In this document: one piece after another, positions 49,284 to 59,591 of the stretch
Numbering within the stretch: the first letter of the stretch is position 1
Layout of the letters: every line of letters begins with the position of its first letter
Source: Mucilaginibacter geliditolerans
GTDB lineage: Bacteria; Bacteroidota; Bacteroidia; Sphingobacteriales; Sphingobacteriaceae
Assembly (NCBI RefSeq): GCF_014200495.1
Contig: NZ_JACHBY010000003.1
Coordinates: 310,001 to 374,000, forward strand
DNA: 64,000 bases
Reading direction: 5' to 3'
Notes under the pieces: model-generated
What the model was told of the DNA's origin: nothing
What the model saw: the letters and a program-made list of their open reading frames with translations, nothing else
Database searches by the model: none
Program-made: the position numbers and the translations under genes

Positions 49284-49292
49284 ATTTATTGC
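49277..49292. other. palindrome containing both convergent stop codons
   Basis: GCAATAAATTTATTGC is a perfect 16-bp palindrome that holds TAA of the AsmA-like gene on one strand and TAA of sprA on the other; both genes end in a Gln codon then stop. No T-rich terminator is visible here. Confidence 0.7.
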
Positions 49293-52200
49293 AACAGCAG
49301 CTTTAAGTTAAAGCCAAAATTGGTGAACGAGGTAGTAAATGTTTGCGAGGTATATGGCCTTGTGATGTTAGAATCATAGAAGAAACTTACCGTAAAACGC
49401 TGACTGATGGAGTAATCAACTTCGGGGCGATAGGTAATATTTTGCGCGCCTGATGATACCTGGGCAGCCAGTACATCGGGCTGGTAAATAAGGGTTTTGG
49501 TATCGCGAAGATCGAATGTAAGGTTAAAGGTCAGATCGTTTTTTAGTATCACGTTCTTAAACAAGCCAAACGGGAACCTGAAGTTTTTGGCTTTATACCC
49601 AAACCCGAAGATCACATCGTTTTCATTTTGCTGTGCGAGCTGGCTATTTAATAAGCTTAAGCTTAATGCCCTGCTTTGCGCATAGCTAAAATTGGCTGTT
49701 ATATTATTCTTAAACCGCATATCAATACCCAGTAATGGCGCAAACTGTTCAAATATGGTGATCTGCGAAAACTGGTATAGCGGTAAAAAGTCGTTATTCA
49801 CGTCCCTTGAGGTGGCATTACCATCTGTTTCAGAATATTGCAGCAGCGTGGTATAGCCGCCCACGTTATAGGTTGATGAATAGGCATGTTTCAGATCGAA
49901 CGAATCAAAAATCTCACTTATAAAAGGAATTTTAGCTAAGCCGCTATAAGTGATTTGCCAGTTGGGGATAGGTATATTAGGGAACTGGCTGAGGCTTGAT
50001 TTTGATGGATCCTTACCGGTATATGCCGCCAGGAAAGCTGGCACCAGTACATCCTGCGAGTTAGGGCCATAACCATCGGCAAAGCCGCCAGCAACACCTG
50101 TAGAGTTTGGATTGGTTTTACCCAGCCTGGTCGAAATCTCACTACGGTCGTTCAGGAAGTTTTCATAAACAGCTGATGTATTGTTAATACCGCTTGTTTT
50201 GGAGAACGCGGTAGCCAATGTCATGTATGATATGCTGTAATCGCCGGTTATTACGGGTGAAAGATTTTCAAAACTATTAGTTTCAGCCAGGTATTTGAAG
50301 TTCGACTGGTAGGTATGATCCTGTGTTTTAAAGGCAGTTAACAGGATACGCAAACCCGGTATAGGTTCGAGCGTACTGCTAAAGTGCAGGTCTGAATTAT
50401 AGGATTGTACATATAACTGGTTCTGTAAGGTATCTGACGAGATCCATCCCTTTGCAATAGCTTGTGGCCGCAGATCGGCCTGGCTGCCCAGCAAGAAACC
50501 AATACCCGGTGCGCTGTAGCTTGGGTCTTCACCAAATATGGTCGATTGCGGCAGGTATCCCGGTAAATAGGTGCCCTGCGTTTTGGTATAGGTAGCATTT
50601 AAGCTTTTAACGCTGGTTAACAAGCCCAGTAAAACCTTACTCAGCTTACTCATACCTTCGCCCTTTTGCGCCCTGCGTAACAGCGGAAATTTATTATACA
50701 GGGTGATAAAGTTAAATGTAGGATCGAACTCCATGGTACGCCTGTTTTGTATGCTGTTACCCACCTCAAACTGTGGGTCATCTATAGAAAATCCCGGTTG
50801 GGCCATCCAGGTAAATTGTGTGTTATAACTAAAATTGGCCGTGATCCAATCCATGTAGGGCAATTTATTTATAGGCACGGCCCATGTTAAAGCAACGGTA
50901 TGGTTGTAATTAATGGTGCGCCCCAAATGCTTTAAATTATTCCAAAGCGTATCCCTGTTCAATCCGGTAAGCGGGCCCTGCGGCTCATCAACTGTTGATA
51001 GGTTGGTGGCATCAATATTAAGAGTTAATGATTTGGTAAGGTTCCAGCCTACGCCAAATACCCGGGTTATGTTAAAGGTATTGTTATAGGTGGTTGGTAT
51101 TGGGATGATATTGGTAGGATCGTTATTTCTTAACGTAGTTTGCGAATCAAAACGATCAAAATCAATACTAAAATTCAACCTTGATGGCATCAGGTTAAAG
51201 TTTATATCCTTAAAAATGGTGAGCAAATTGTTCTTAATTACTTTGGCAAACGGACTAATATATTTAGGCTTAGTTGCGTAATTATAGGCCAGGGCAAAAC
51301 GGTATGTTTTTTCAAAATCGGTAACCGTATTAAAGTCGTGGTGCTCCATATCGGTAAAGGCGTAGGTGGCATTAAAATTATCTAAATCCCATACACGATT
51401 TGGCGCCGTCGGATTTGTTTTGGCAATGTGTACGTTGGTAAAATTAATGCTCTTGCGTTCGGTATAATCTTCGGCAGCGTTTTTTATGGAGTCTTTTTGC
51501 TTGGTGCTGGTGGCCGCTTTAAGGGTTTGGCTTAACTCTATATCAGGCGATGCCGGATCATACAGCGGCATGCTGGTTTGGTTTGATACATTTATATAGG
51601 TTGGGATATGTACACCGCTTTTATCCGGGAAGAATTTACCGAGCTCCACATTTGCCGATATATCATACGACTGGGTATTATCCAGCGTACGGTCGCCTAT
51701 TTTTGAATCGAGCGTACCAAAGCCGGCGGTTGTTTTACTGCCTGATACGGTTATGTCGGCAAAATCAGCCAACTTAACATCAGCCTTTGCTATTGCCGAC
51801 CAGCCCTTGCGTTCGTTAAAATCAGTTAACCTTAACTCATCAAACCATACAATGCCCGATTTCTGTAGCCCATCGTCATTAGTTGGGTTATTTAGCTTAT
51901 ACGGGTTACGCACCCCCAGCATCACCGTGCTTAAACGGCTCAGATCGGGCTGCCCCATAATGGTTATTTTATAGATACCAACAGTAACGGTGTAAGGTAT
52001 ATTCAACGGCCATGCCTGCCCCTTATACCGGGCATTATTACGGGCCAGTTTTGCATTAGTCAGCACTGAAAGATCCAGATCGAGTTGATTGGCGGCAGGC
52101 CATATGGAGTTTTGATTAGTGGTACCTGGCTGTGTTACCTGCAACGGGATTTCGCACTCGTAATAGTTATCTACATAATCAATACCCAAACGGATAAATG

Positions 52201-55200
52201 CGCTCAGGTCATTATCTTTTAGCTGTTGCGTTGGCTGGGCCTCGGCATGTATAAACATTTGCAGGTGTTTATAATTGCGCAAATCGTTATTAAATGTTTT
52301 GAAGGCCGTTTGTGAGTACCCATCGTGCAGGTTGGTAACCGTTAATGACAGCGATTGCTCGTTTAACTTGGTATTAGCATTTATACCGGTATAATTGGTT
52401 TGGCGCTGTATACCCGGCGGCACTACATACGGTATTGGCACACGGTTACCGTTCTCCTCAATATTAACCGTACCAACTACCAGGGTTGAACCATCAGGCA
52501 CGGGATTAATAATAGCAGGATCGGCAATAACGTTGGCAGCTGTATTGTCTGAATTATATGCACGCCAATCGCCCCTTACCAGTTGCAGGGTTGCGAAACG
52601 CAAAATAGATGTATCAGCAAAACCGGTCATGTACATCCTGATAAAACGGATAGACTTAAAATCCTGGATACCACCAATTGCTGATTGATAAGAATTGATA
52701 GGAATGCGGAACTGGTACCAGGTGTAGGATTGTGTTAAACCATTAGCCAGTTTAACCTGCGAAGTTACCTTGTCATTAACAAAGCCCTGCCCTACTACCA
52801 GGTTTTGCGGGTTGATGGGTACCTTATATTCAAAATATTCATCATCGGTGCTCATGTTGTTATCACGGTCAATATCCTCCGCGTCGGGCAGGGAAGTAGA
52901 GGCTGATGTTTGCAGGCCAAGGAGCGCCTGCGATTGCTGTGCTGTTTTGGAGTTACCATCCGTACCGTTGTACTGGCTGTAACGTTGCAGTATACCCGCC
53001 CCGGCCTGATCGAGCTTCGGCCCCTGGTAGTATTGGTAATCATCTGTTGATGGATCGTTTTCAAAAGCAGTGGCTACCTGCGGGCTTACTACTGCTTTAA
53101 CGCGCTGTACTACGGTACCAAATTTTGTACGTTCATCGGCATCGTTCAAACCATCCAAACCAACATCCTGTAAAGCGCGCGCGTTGGGATCGTTATCAAA
53201 GGCATCAACCACAGGCTGCAGTTTAGCAACACGGCCCCAGGCAGTAGTATCAACCGTACTGTAATCGCCGTTAACAGGCAGGCCGTTTTCCAAACTTTTA
53301 CGTCCGTCTTTCAATATATCTTCCGAAATACTACCCAGGTCAAAATATAGGAAACCGCTATTTTTATTATTGATAAAGGGATCGAGCACCCAAAACTCAA
53401 TATAACCTACGTTTAATGCCTCAAAATCGGTTGTTGATATTGCCCGCATCATACCACCCCAGTTATTGGCCGGGCTTTGCAGTGTACCATCGCTGTTAAT
53501 GCCGGTTGTGGTATAGTTATACGGGCCGCGCACTTTAGGATAAAAAGCCAGATCCAAAGTAGGTAAAACCAATGGTTGCCCGGTTACTGATTGTTTGAAT
53601 GGGAACACTTCCGTTTCCAATACCTCGCGCACATAAGGCTTTGACAGCTCGGCACGTGAAACCGGTATGCTGCTTGAGGTATAAAATATGGGGTCGATAT
53701 TGTAAAAGGCCAGGCGGGCACGGTGGAAACCGTAGCTCAGGTCATTAAACCGCTGCGACTCGGGGAATAGCTGCGGTGTGCCTGAAATCTGCCAGCTTAT
53801 GGCGCTCTTCAGATCGATATCTGATTGACTATTCTCAAAATCATCAAGGTAAGCCGTACCATTTTTTGATCCGGCATAATTCAGTGCGCTTGGCGTGCCG
53901 GGCAGTAACTGCGCAAATTCACCGCTCAGGTTTATTGATGATGGCGCCTTGGTATGTATAAATGGTATCTTATCAACCAAACGGGTAAGTAAGCGTGAGT
54001 CGGAACTGTAGTTGCCATCAAAACCCCAAATGGTATTGGAGATAGATTCGTCACCTACGGCCTCGTTTTGTGAAATAGGCTGCTCGGTAAGGTGCATAAT
54101 GGTTGCACCTAATTTTAGTTTAGGGCTCGCATTGTAATCAAACCTTGAGCCATATAATGATTTTTGCTGAACGCCGAATAGTTCATTGTTTTCCAAATTC
54201 ACGGTAATAGGCACACCTGATGAAAGTATGGCCTGGTTAAGTATGCGGATAGTACCGGCATTATAATCAACCGTAAAATCGTTACCCTCAACCAACTTGG
54301 TTGCACCTGCTGTAACAATAACAGAACCCTGCGGAATATTGGTGGCATTTAACTGGTACTCTGACCCGCCCTGCGATGTATAGGTACCCTGTATCACATA
54401 CCTGTTCAGCTGCGGATAAAATTGCTGGGCCACTGTTTTGGTAGAGTCATACAACTGTTGATAAACGTAAGTACTGACCAGGCTCGTTTCCCCGGGCGCA
54501 AATTTGGCTGCAAGATCGGAGCCGAAAGGTTCAACCTCGGGAAAGATCAGGAAACCGTTTTTGGAGTCGATAGTTATACCCTCTATAAAGTCGAAATAAC
54601 CATCGGGTTTTTTCTGTTGCTGCTGATCGAGGTTATCCAGATCGGTTAACTGAATCCAAAGCTTGCCGGTAGTGTTCCTACCTTCAGCCATTATTTGCTT
54701 CGCGATGCCTGAGTTATTATCAAGCCGCGAAATATTCATTTTAAAGTTGGTTGGACTGATCTGATACGCACCTAAGTTATAGATGTTTTTCATCATCAGT
54801 TTCCAGGTTGGCAGGTTGGTTTTTAGTAAAGTATTTTTCAGCAACTTTACATACAACACATTCGGATTATTGTTATTAACCGCACGATCGCTTGAAAACT
54901 CACCCACCTGGTAAGTAACACCGTTGTAGGTATACTGGTAAGCCACGGCCAGTACCTCATCGTTATTCAAAGGATAATTTAATGATATATAACCCAGCTG
55001 CGGGTGCAGGGTAAACTCCTTGCTGGTTAACTGGCGGGCATAGGTTAACTTGGCATAGTTATCGGTACTACCGGTGCTGTTAAAGTAGGTAGCAATAGCA
55101 TTTGAGTTTGTTAAGCGGGCATCAGCCGGCAGGTTTTTAAGCAAACTGTTTGATTGCTGCTGAAAACCCGGAATATCACTACCTGCAGGCAAACCTGAAT

Positions 55201-56326
55201 ATGACGGCCCACCCCGTATCAAACGGGTATTGTAGGGTTTATTTTCACCCAGGTCCATAAAGGCCAATATATCCCTTGAGTTGGTAGTAACATTGGTACG
55301 GTTAGTTGTCCAAACCTCAATTTTGGTAATGTTTATGTTTGAGCTGATAATAGGGATATTTGCCAGCGCCTTATCATAATTATCGCGAAAGTACTGCGAT
55401 AAAAAGTAGTGCTTATTGGCATCGTAAGCATCGGTAGTCAGCTTAAAATTACCCTGTTCGGAGCCATTGGTAATGGTAATTGTTTTTGACTGCGACCGTT
55501 GTTGCGATAAAATAGAGGTCATGGTAAGCTTACCAAACTTCAGCTTGGTTTTAACCCCGAACAATGCCTGCGTACCGGTAATGAGCTGGGTATTTAAAGG
55601 CATGCTTACTGTACCGGCCTGTATTTCCTGTATAATATCATCATCATGCCCCTTGTAATCCATTTTTACCTGGTTATCAAACTGGAACTGGGCATTGGTA
55701 TTATAATTGGTATTAAAGGTTAATTTATCGCCTATAGTACCTATTACGTTCAACTGTATCTGCTGATCAAAATTAAAGTTGAACTGATCGCGCTGCGCGG
55801 TATTGAATAATGGATTTTCGTTTTTATTGATTTGCCCGGTAAAGGTGGCATTGGCCGATCCCTGGGCTTTTATATCGATATTTTCGCCACCGAATATTCG
55901 TGAAAAGGTTTGGCTCCGTACCTTTATTTGCGGAATAAAGCCAGGTTGTTGTGATTGATAGGCATAGTTATCGGCCAGTTTTTTAAAATAATCGCGCTCA
56001 TTTTGACGCTCTCTTAAGGCCAGGTATTGTGCAAAGGTTAGGTATTGGGGAGGGCGGTATAACATGTCGCCCACCCGCTCGTACATAATGTACTGATTGG
56101 CAACCGGATCATACTCAATGGTACGCACTAAATTTGGTGGATCGGGATCAAAAAGCCCCTCCCTTAAACGCATATTGTTTGATTGCTGCAGGTTTAAGGG
56201 CGCTTTTGTCGACGTTGAATCTCTTTTCCCGTTTGGCGGCTGTTGGGCAAATACCTTTTCCTGTCCGCACAATGCAGCAAAAATTAAGATAAGCACAACA
56301 ATCTTAAACGTAAAAGTCTTAGTCAA
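49286..56326 (-). CDS. sprA: cell-surface protein SprA (Sov), type IX secretion translocon
   Basis: 2346 residues, the usual giant size for SprA. Signal peptide in the first 28 residues (FKIVVLILIFAALCGQEKVF). N-terminal motifs include NMRLREGLFDPDPPNLVRTI and RDYFKKLADNYAYQSQQPGF; the rest is the very large outer-membrane beta-barrel, with long repetitive strands (NFNFDQQIQLNVIGTIGDKL) and a C-terminal strand run ending FTTSFTNFGFNLKLLLQ. SprA forms a 36-strand barrel that exports T9SS substrates and, in gliders, SprB. Located next to ruvA in the conserved maeB-ruvA-sprA order. Other T9SS genes (porK-N, porV) are not in the window. Confidence 0.96.
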   Translation of the reverse strand: MTKTFTFKIVVLILIFAALCGQEKVFAQQPPNGKRDSTSTKAPLNLQQSNNMRLREGLFDPDPPNLVRTIEYDPVANQYIMYERVGDMLYRPPQYLTFAQYLALRERQNERDYFKKLADNYAYQSQQPGFIPQIKVRSQTFSRIFGGENIDIKAQGSANATFTGQINKNENPLFNTAQRDQFNFNFDQQIQLNVIGTIGDKLTFNTNYNTNAQFQFDNQVKMDYKGHDDDIIQEIQAGTVSMPLNTQLITGTQALFGVKTKLKFGKLTMTSILSQQRSQSKTITITNGSEQGNFKLTTDAYDANKHYFLSQYFRDNYDKALANIPIISSNINITKIEVWTTNRTNVTTNSRDILAFMDLGENKPYNTRLIRGGPSYSGLPAGSDIPGFQQQSNSLLKNLPADARLTNSNAIATYFNSTGSTDNYAKLTYARQLTSKEFTLHPQLGYISLNYPLNNDEVLAVAYQYTYNGVTYQVGEFSSDRAVNNNNPNVLYVKLLKNTLLKTNLPTWKLMMKNIYNLGAYQISPTNFKMNISRLDNNSGIAKQIMAEGRNTTGKLWIQLTDLDNLDQQQQKKPDGYFDFIEGITIDSKNGFLIFPEVEPFGSDLAAKFAPGETSLVSTYVYQQLYDSTKTVAQQFYPQLNRYVIQGTYTSQGGSEYQLNATNIPQGSVIVTAGATKLVEGNDFTVDYNAGTIRILNQAILSSGVPITVNLENNELFGVQQKSLYGSRFDYNASPKLKLGATIMHLTEQPISQNEAVGDESISNTIWGFDGNYSSDSRLLTRLVDKIPFIHTKAPSSINLSGEFAQLLPGTPSALNYAGSKNGTAYLDDFENSQSDIDLKSAISWQISGTPQLFPESQRFNDLSYGFHRARLAFYNIDPIFYTSSSIPVSRAELSKPYVREVLETEVFPFKQSVTGQPLVLPTLDLAFYPKVRGPYNYTTTGINSDGTLQSPANNWGGMMRAISTTDFEALNVGYIEFWVLDPFINNKNSGFLYFDLGSISEDILKDGRKSLENGLPVNGDYSTVDTTAWGRVAKLQPVVDAFDNDPNARALQDVGLDGLNDADERTKFGTVVQRVKAVVSPQVATAFENDPSTDDYQYYQGPKLDQAGAGILQRYSQYNGTDGNSKTAQQSQALLGLQTSASTSLPDAEDIDRDNNMSTDDEYFEYKVPINPQNLVVGQGFVNDKVTSQVKLANGLTQSYTWYQFRIPINSYQSAIGGIQDFKSIRFIRMYMTGFADTSILRFATLQLVRGDWRAYNSDNTAANVIADPAIINPVPDGSTLVVGTVNIEENGNRVPIPYVVPPGIQRQTNYTGINANTKLNEQSLSLTVTNLHDGYSQTAFKTFNNDLRNYKHLQMFIHAEAQPTQQLKDNDLSAFIRLGIDYVDNYYECEIPLQVTQPGTTNQNSIWPAANQLDLDLSVLTNAKLARNNARYKGQAWPLNIPYTVTVGIYKITIMGQPDLSRLSTVMLGVRNPYKLNNPTNDDGLQKSGIVWFDELRLTDFNERKGWSAIAKADVKLADFADITVSGSKTTAGFGTLDSKIGDRTLDNTQSYDISANVELGKFFPDKSGVHIPTYINVSNQTSMPLYDPASPDIELSQTLKAATSTKQKDSIKNAAEDYTERKSINFTNVHIAKTNPTAPNRVWDLDNFNATYAFTDMEHHDFNTVTDFEKTYRFALAYNYATKPKYISPFAKVIKNNLLTIFKDINFNLMPSRLNFSIDFDRFDSQTTLRNNDPTNIIPIPTTYNNTFNITRVFGVGWNLTKSLTLNIDATNLSTVDEPQGPLTGLNRDTLWNNLKHLGRTINYNHTVALTWAVPINKLPYMDWITANFSYNTQFTWMAQPGFSIDDPQFEVGNSIQNRRTMEFDPTFNFITLYNKFPLLRRAQKGEGMSKLSKVLLGLLTSVKSLNATYTKTQGTYLPGYLPQSTIFGEDPSYSAPGIGFLLGSQADLRPQAIAKGWISSDTLQNQLYVQSYNSDLHFSSTLEPIPGLRILLTAFKTQDHTYQSNFKYLAETNSFENLSPVITGDYSISYMTLATAFSKTSGINNTSAVYENFLNDRSEISTRLGKTNPNSTGVAGGFADGYGPNSQDVLVPAFLAAYTGKDPSKSSLSQFPNIPIPNWQITYSGLAKIPFISEIFDSFDLKHAYSSTYNVGGYTTLLQYSETDGNATSRDVNNDFLPLYQFSQITIFEQFAPLLGIDMRFKNNITANFSYAQSRALSLSLLNSQLAQQNENDVIFGFGYKAKNFRFPFGLFKNVILKNDLTFNLTFDLRDTKTLIYQPDVLAAQVSSGAQNITYRPEVDYSISQRFTVSFFYDSNITRPYTSQTFTTSFTNFGFNLKLLLQ

Positions 56327-56349
56327 AAGTCAAATCAAATTATAAGTAA

Positions 56350-56934
56350 TTATAAGTTTTTTAAGGCGGATTTAATCAACTGTTCAACGGTTAAATCCTC
56401 TTTATTTTTATTCATTTCCTGATCAAGTACTTTCTCGGCAGCATTGCGTGCAAAGCCCAGCATTACCAACGCCGAAAGCGCCTCATCTTTAGCAGTTTTA
56501 TTAGCCGGCATAGTAGTTAAGGTATCCGGCCCTTCCTTGCGCAATTTATCTTGTAACTCCAGTATAACACGCTGTGCCGATTTGGGGCCGATGCCCTTTA
56601 TGCGTTGTATAAGGGCCACATTGCCATTAATAATGGCTGTTTGGATCTCCAAAGGAGTGATTGACGATAGCATCATGCGCCCGGTATTGGGGCCAATGCC
56701 TGAAATTGATATCAAGTGAAGGAACAGACGGCGCTCGCCTTCATCGGCAAAACCGTACAGGCTATGCGCATCTTCTTTTACATATAGCCAGGTGTATAAT
56801 TTGCAGCGCTCAGCATCGCCCAGCAATGAGTAGGTATTGAGCGATATATTGATGTGATAACCTACTCCACCGGCATCAATTACCACATATGAAGGGCTTT
56901 TAAAAACTAATTTACCATCAATATAAGCGTACAT
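56350..56934 (-). CDS. ruvA: Holliday junction branch-migration protein RuvA
   Basis: 194 residues. Domain I (YAYIDGKLVFKSPSYVVIDA, GVGYHINISLNTYSLLGD), helix-hairpin-helix motifs (ISGIGPNTGRMMLSSITPLE; IKGIGPKSAQRVILELQDKL) and a C-terminal domain III that contacts RuvB (DEALSALVMLGFARNAAEKV). Tetrameric, holds the four-way junction for RuvB. 15 bp downstream of maeB and 23 bp upstream of sprA, one probable transcript. Confidence 0.97.
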   Translation of the reverse strand: MYAYIDGKLVFKSPSYVVIDAGGVGYHINISLNTYSLLGDAERCKLYTWLYVKEDAHSLYGFADEGERRLFLHLISISGIGPNTGRMMLSSITPLEIQTAIINGNVALIQRIKGIGPKSAQRVILELQDKLRKEGPDTLTTMPANKTAKDEALSALVMLGFARNAAEKVLDQEMNKNKEDLTVEQLIKSALKNL

Positions 56935-56949
56935 GTTTTTTCGATATTA

Positions 56950-59253
56950 TTAGCGTTTTACAGATTTAGCGGGGTCAACAGCAACAGATTTTTCCTGTGC
57001 ATTTACCACTGCAATGGTTATCATGTTTACAATTTCACGTACCGAGCTACCCAATTGCAGCACATGCACCGGTTTTTTAAGGCCCAGCAATATTGGCCCT
57101 ACTGCTTCGGCCCCGCCTATCTCCTGCAATAATTTATACGCAATGTTACCCGATTCAAGGTTCGGGAATATTAAAGTATTTGCAGGACGGCCTACCAATG
57201 TTGAGAACGGAAAATTATCCGACAGCAATTCGGGGTTTAGGGCAAAGTTGGCTTGCATATCACCATCAACAACCATGTCGGGGTACTTTTCATGTAATAT
57301 GCGCACGGCTTCGCGTGTTTTTTCAGGAACAGGCCCATCATTTGAGCCAAAGTTTGAGTAAGATAATATCCCAACCCGTGGCGTTACATTAAACTGCCTT
57401 ACCGAGCGCTCTATCAATACAGTAATATCCACCAGTTCCTGTACTGTTGGGTTAACGTTTACGGTGGTATCTCCAAAAAACACGGGCCCCTTCTGGGTTA
57501 TCATCATGTACATACCGGCAACACGGTTCACACCATCCTCGGTACCAATTATTTGCAGGGCAGGTTTTATGGTGGTTACATAATTTTTGGTTAAGCCGGA
57601 GATCAGGGCATCGGCTTCGCCAAACTGTACCATACTTGCGCCGTAATAGTTACGGTCAATCATCAGCTTGCGGGCCTCAAACAAGGTTATCCCCCTGCGC
57701 TGGCGCTTGCTATATAGGTACTGCGCATATTTTTCGGTTTCTACGGTACCTTCGCGAGGGTCGATGATCTGTACATCGCCCAGGTCGAGGTCGTTATCCT
57801 TCATTATTTGTTTTATACGATCTACATTACCCAGCAAAATTGGCGTGGCAATACATTCATCTTTAACAATTTGAGCGGCACGCAGTATTTTGTATGTATC
57901 AGCCTCGGCAAAAACAATGCGTTTAGGGTTTTGCTTGGCCTGGTTGGTCAGGTTACGTAATAATTTATCATCGCTACCTATCCTTGTACGCAGTTCTTCG
58001 GCGTAAGCATCCCAATCAGTGATCACCTTGCGGGCAACACCTGAGTCAATAGCTGCTTTTGCTACTGCTGTTGATACCTCGATGATCAAGCGCTGATCCA
58101 TCGGTTTTGGGATGATATAATCGCGACCAAATTTCAGGTTGGTGGTGCTATATGCCAGGTTCACCGCTTCGGGCACAGGTTTTTTAGCTATGTCGGCTAT
58201 GGCCTTAACCGCGGCAATTTTCATTTCCTCGTTAATGGCGGTCGCCCTTACATCCAGCGCGCCACGGAAAATGTAGGGGAAGCCGAGTACGTTATTTACC
58301 TGGTTAGGGAAATCAGAACGGCCGGTAGCCATGATGATATCCTTGCGGGTATTATGTGCAATATCATAAGCAATCTCCGGATCGGGGTTGGCCATGGCGA
58401 ACACAATGGGGTTTTTGGCCATAGCTTTAAGCATATCGGGCGTAACCACGTTTCCGGCTGAAAGGCCCACGAAGACGTCGGCACCTTTCATGGCTTCGGC
58501 AAGGGTTTTGATATCCTTACGCTCAGTTGCAAATTCCATACGGATATCGCCCAGGTCGGTACGGTCTGGTGTTAAGAGGCCGTTGATATCAAACATCACC
58601 AGGTTTTCCTTTTTAACACCAAGCGACAGGTACATTTTTGAGCAGGATACCGCAGCGGCACCTGCGCCGTTAACCACCATTTTAATTTTATCCAGCTTTT
58701 TGCCCTGTATCTCGCAGGCATTGAGCAGTGCCGCGCCGGATATAATAGCCGTACCATGCTGATCATCGTGCATAACAGGGATCTTCATTTCGGCTTTCAG
58801 GCGGCGCTCAATTTCAAAACAGGTTGGGGCAGATATATCTTCAAGGTTGATACCTCCAAATGTTGGCTCCAGCGCCTTTACTATAGCTACAAATTCATCA
58901 GGGGTTTTGGCATTTATCTCCAGATCGAACACATCGATATCGGCATAAATTTTAAACAGCAAGCCCTTGCCTTCCATAACAGGCTTGCTTGCCTCGGGGC
59001 CAATATTGCCCAGACCAAGCACGGCAGTTCCGTTACTGATAACAGCTACAAGGTTACCTTTGGCGGTATATTTATATACATCTTCAACGTTGTCGGCAAT
59101 GCGCAGGCAGGGTTCGGCAACGCCGGGGGAATAAGCCATGGTAAGATCCCGCTGGGAGTTAGTAGGCTTGGTTGGCACTACCTGTATTTTGCCCGGTCGG
59201 CCTTTTGAATGGTAATCTAAAGCGTCCTGTTTACGATTGGTTTTATTATTCAT
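56950..59253 (-). CDS. maeB: NADP-dependent malic enzyme with phosphotransacetylase domain
   Basis: 767 residues from ATG 59253 ([20 protein letters not shown]); the TTG at 59268 adds five residues and is rejected. Malic domain: [40 protein letters not shown], catalytic Lys/Asp region in [20 protein letters not shown] and [23 protein letters not shown](P) fold [20 protein letters not shown]. The C-terminal 330 residues are a phosphotransacetylase-like domain ([20 protein letters not shown]), inactive in MaeB proteins but regulatory via acetyl-CoA. Converts malate to pyruvate + CO2. First in the maeB-ruvA-sprA string. Confidence 0.97.
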   Translation of the reverse strand: MNNKTNRKQDALDYHSKGRPGKIQVVPTKPTNSQRDLTMAYSPGVAEPCLRIADNVEDVYKYTAKGNLVAVISNGTAVLGLGNIGPEASKPVMEGKGLLFKIYADIDVFDLEINAKTPDEFVAIVKALEPTFGGINLEDISAPTCFEIERRLKAEMKIPVMHDDQHGTAIISGAALLNACEIQGKKLDKIKMVVNGAGAAAVSCSKMYLSLGVKKENLVMFDINGLLTPDRTDLGDIRMEFATERKDIKTLAEAMKGADVFVGLSAGNVVTPDMLKAMAKNPIVFAMANPDPEIAYDIAHNTRKDIIMATGRSDFPNQVNNVLGFPYIFRGALDVRATAINEEMKIAAVKAIADIAKKPVPEAVNLAYSTTNLKFGRDYIIPKPMDQRLIIEVSTAVAKAAIDSGVARKVITDWDAYAEELRTRIGSDDKLLRNLTNQAKQNPKRIVFAEADTYKILRAAQIVKDECIATPILLGNVDRIKQIMKDNDLDLGDVQIIDPREGTVETEKYAQYLYSKRQRRGITLFEARKLMIDRNYYGASMVQFGEADALISGLTKNYVTTIKPALQIIGTEDGVNRVAGMYMMITQKGPVFFGDTTVNVNPTVQELVDITVLIERSVRQFNVTPRVGILSYSNFGSNDGPVPEKTREAVRILHEKYPDMVVDGDMQANFALNPELLSDNFPFSTLVGRPANTLIFPNLESGNIAYKLLQEIGGAEAVGPILLGLKKPVHVLQLGSSVREIVNMITIAVVNAQEKSVAVDPAKSVKR

Positions 59254-59268
59254 CTTCTCAAGATTCAA

Positions 59269-59591
59269 GAGCTCAAAACTACGATTCTTTTTTCACCGGG
59301 TACGGGAAAAAGACCGTATTTGATAATATATGTAAGGTTTAGCATAAAATAGAGCCAAGATTTAAGAGTCAGGAATCAAGATTACAAAAACCAATAAATA
59401 CGGAAATTATATCGCGACAGAAAAAGGAAAAATATATTATTGTGATGCCGGTTTCTATTAGCTATTTATTGGTTTATCCTGATTCTTATATTTTGGTTCC
59501 TGATTCATTCCCAGAGTCAAGAGCGAGGATACAAGAGTCAAGATTTTATTTTTCATCCTGATTCATGGTTCTTAACTCTTGACTCCTACAA
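59269..59591. repeat. 323-bp gap dominated by AGAGTCAGGAATCAAG word palindrome
   Basis: No gene is seen here. Left: AGAGCCAAGATTTAAGAGTC, AGGAATCAAGAT and CCAATAAATA; right: TATTTATTGG, ATCCTGATTC, GGTTCCTGATTC, AGAGTCAAGAGCGAGG, ACAAGAGTCAAGAT, ATCCTGATTCATGGTTC and AACTCTTGACTCC. The largest and most complex of the word palindromes, with direct repeats on both arms. Confidence 0.75.
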
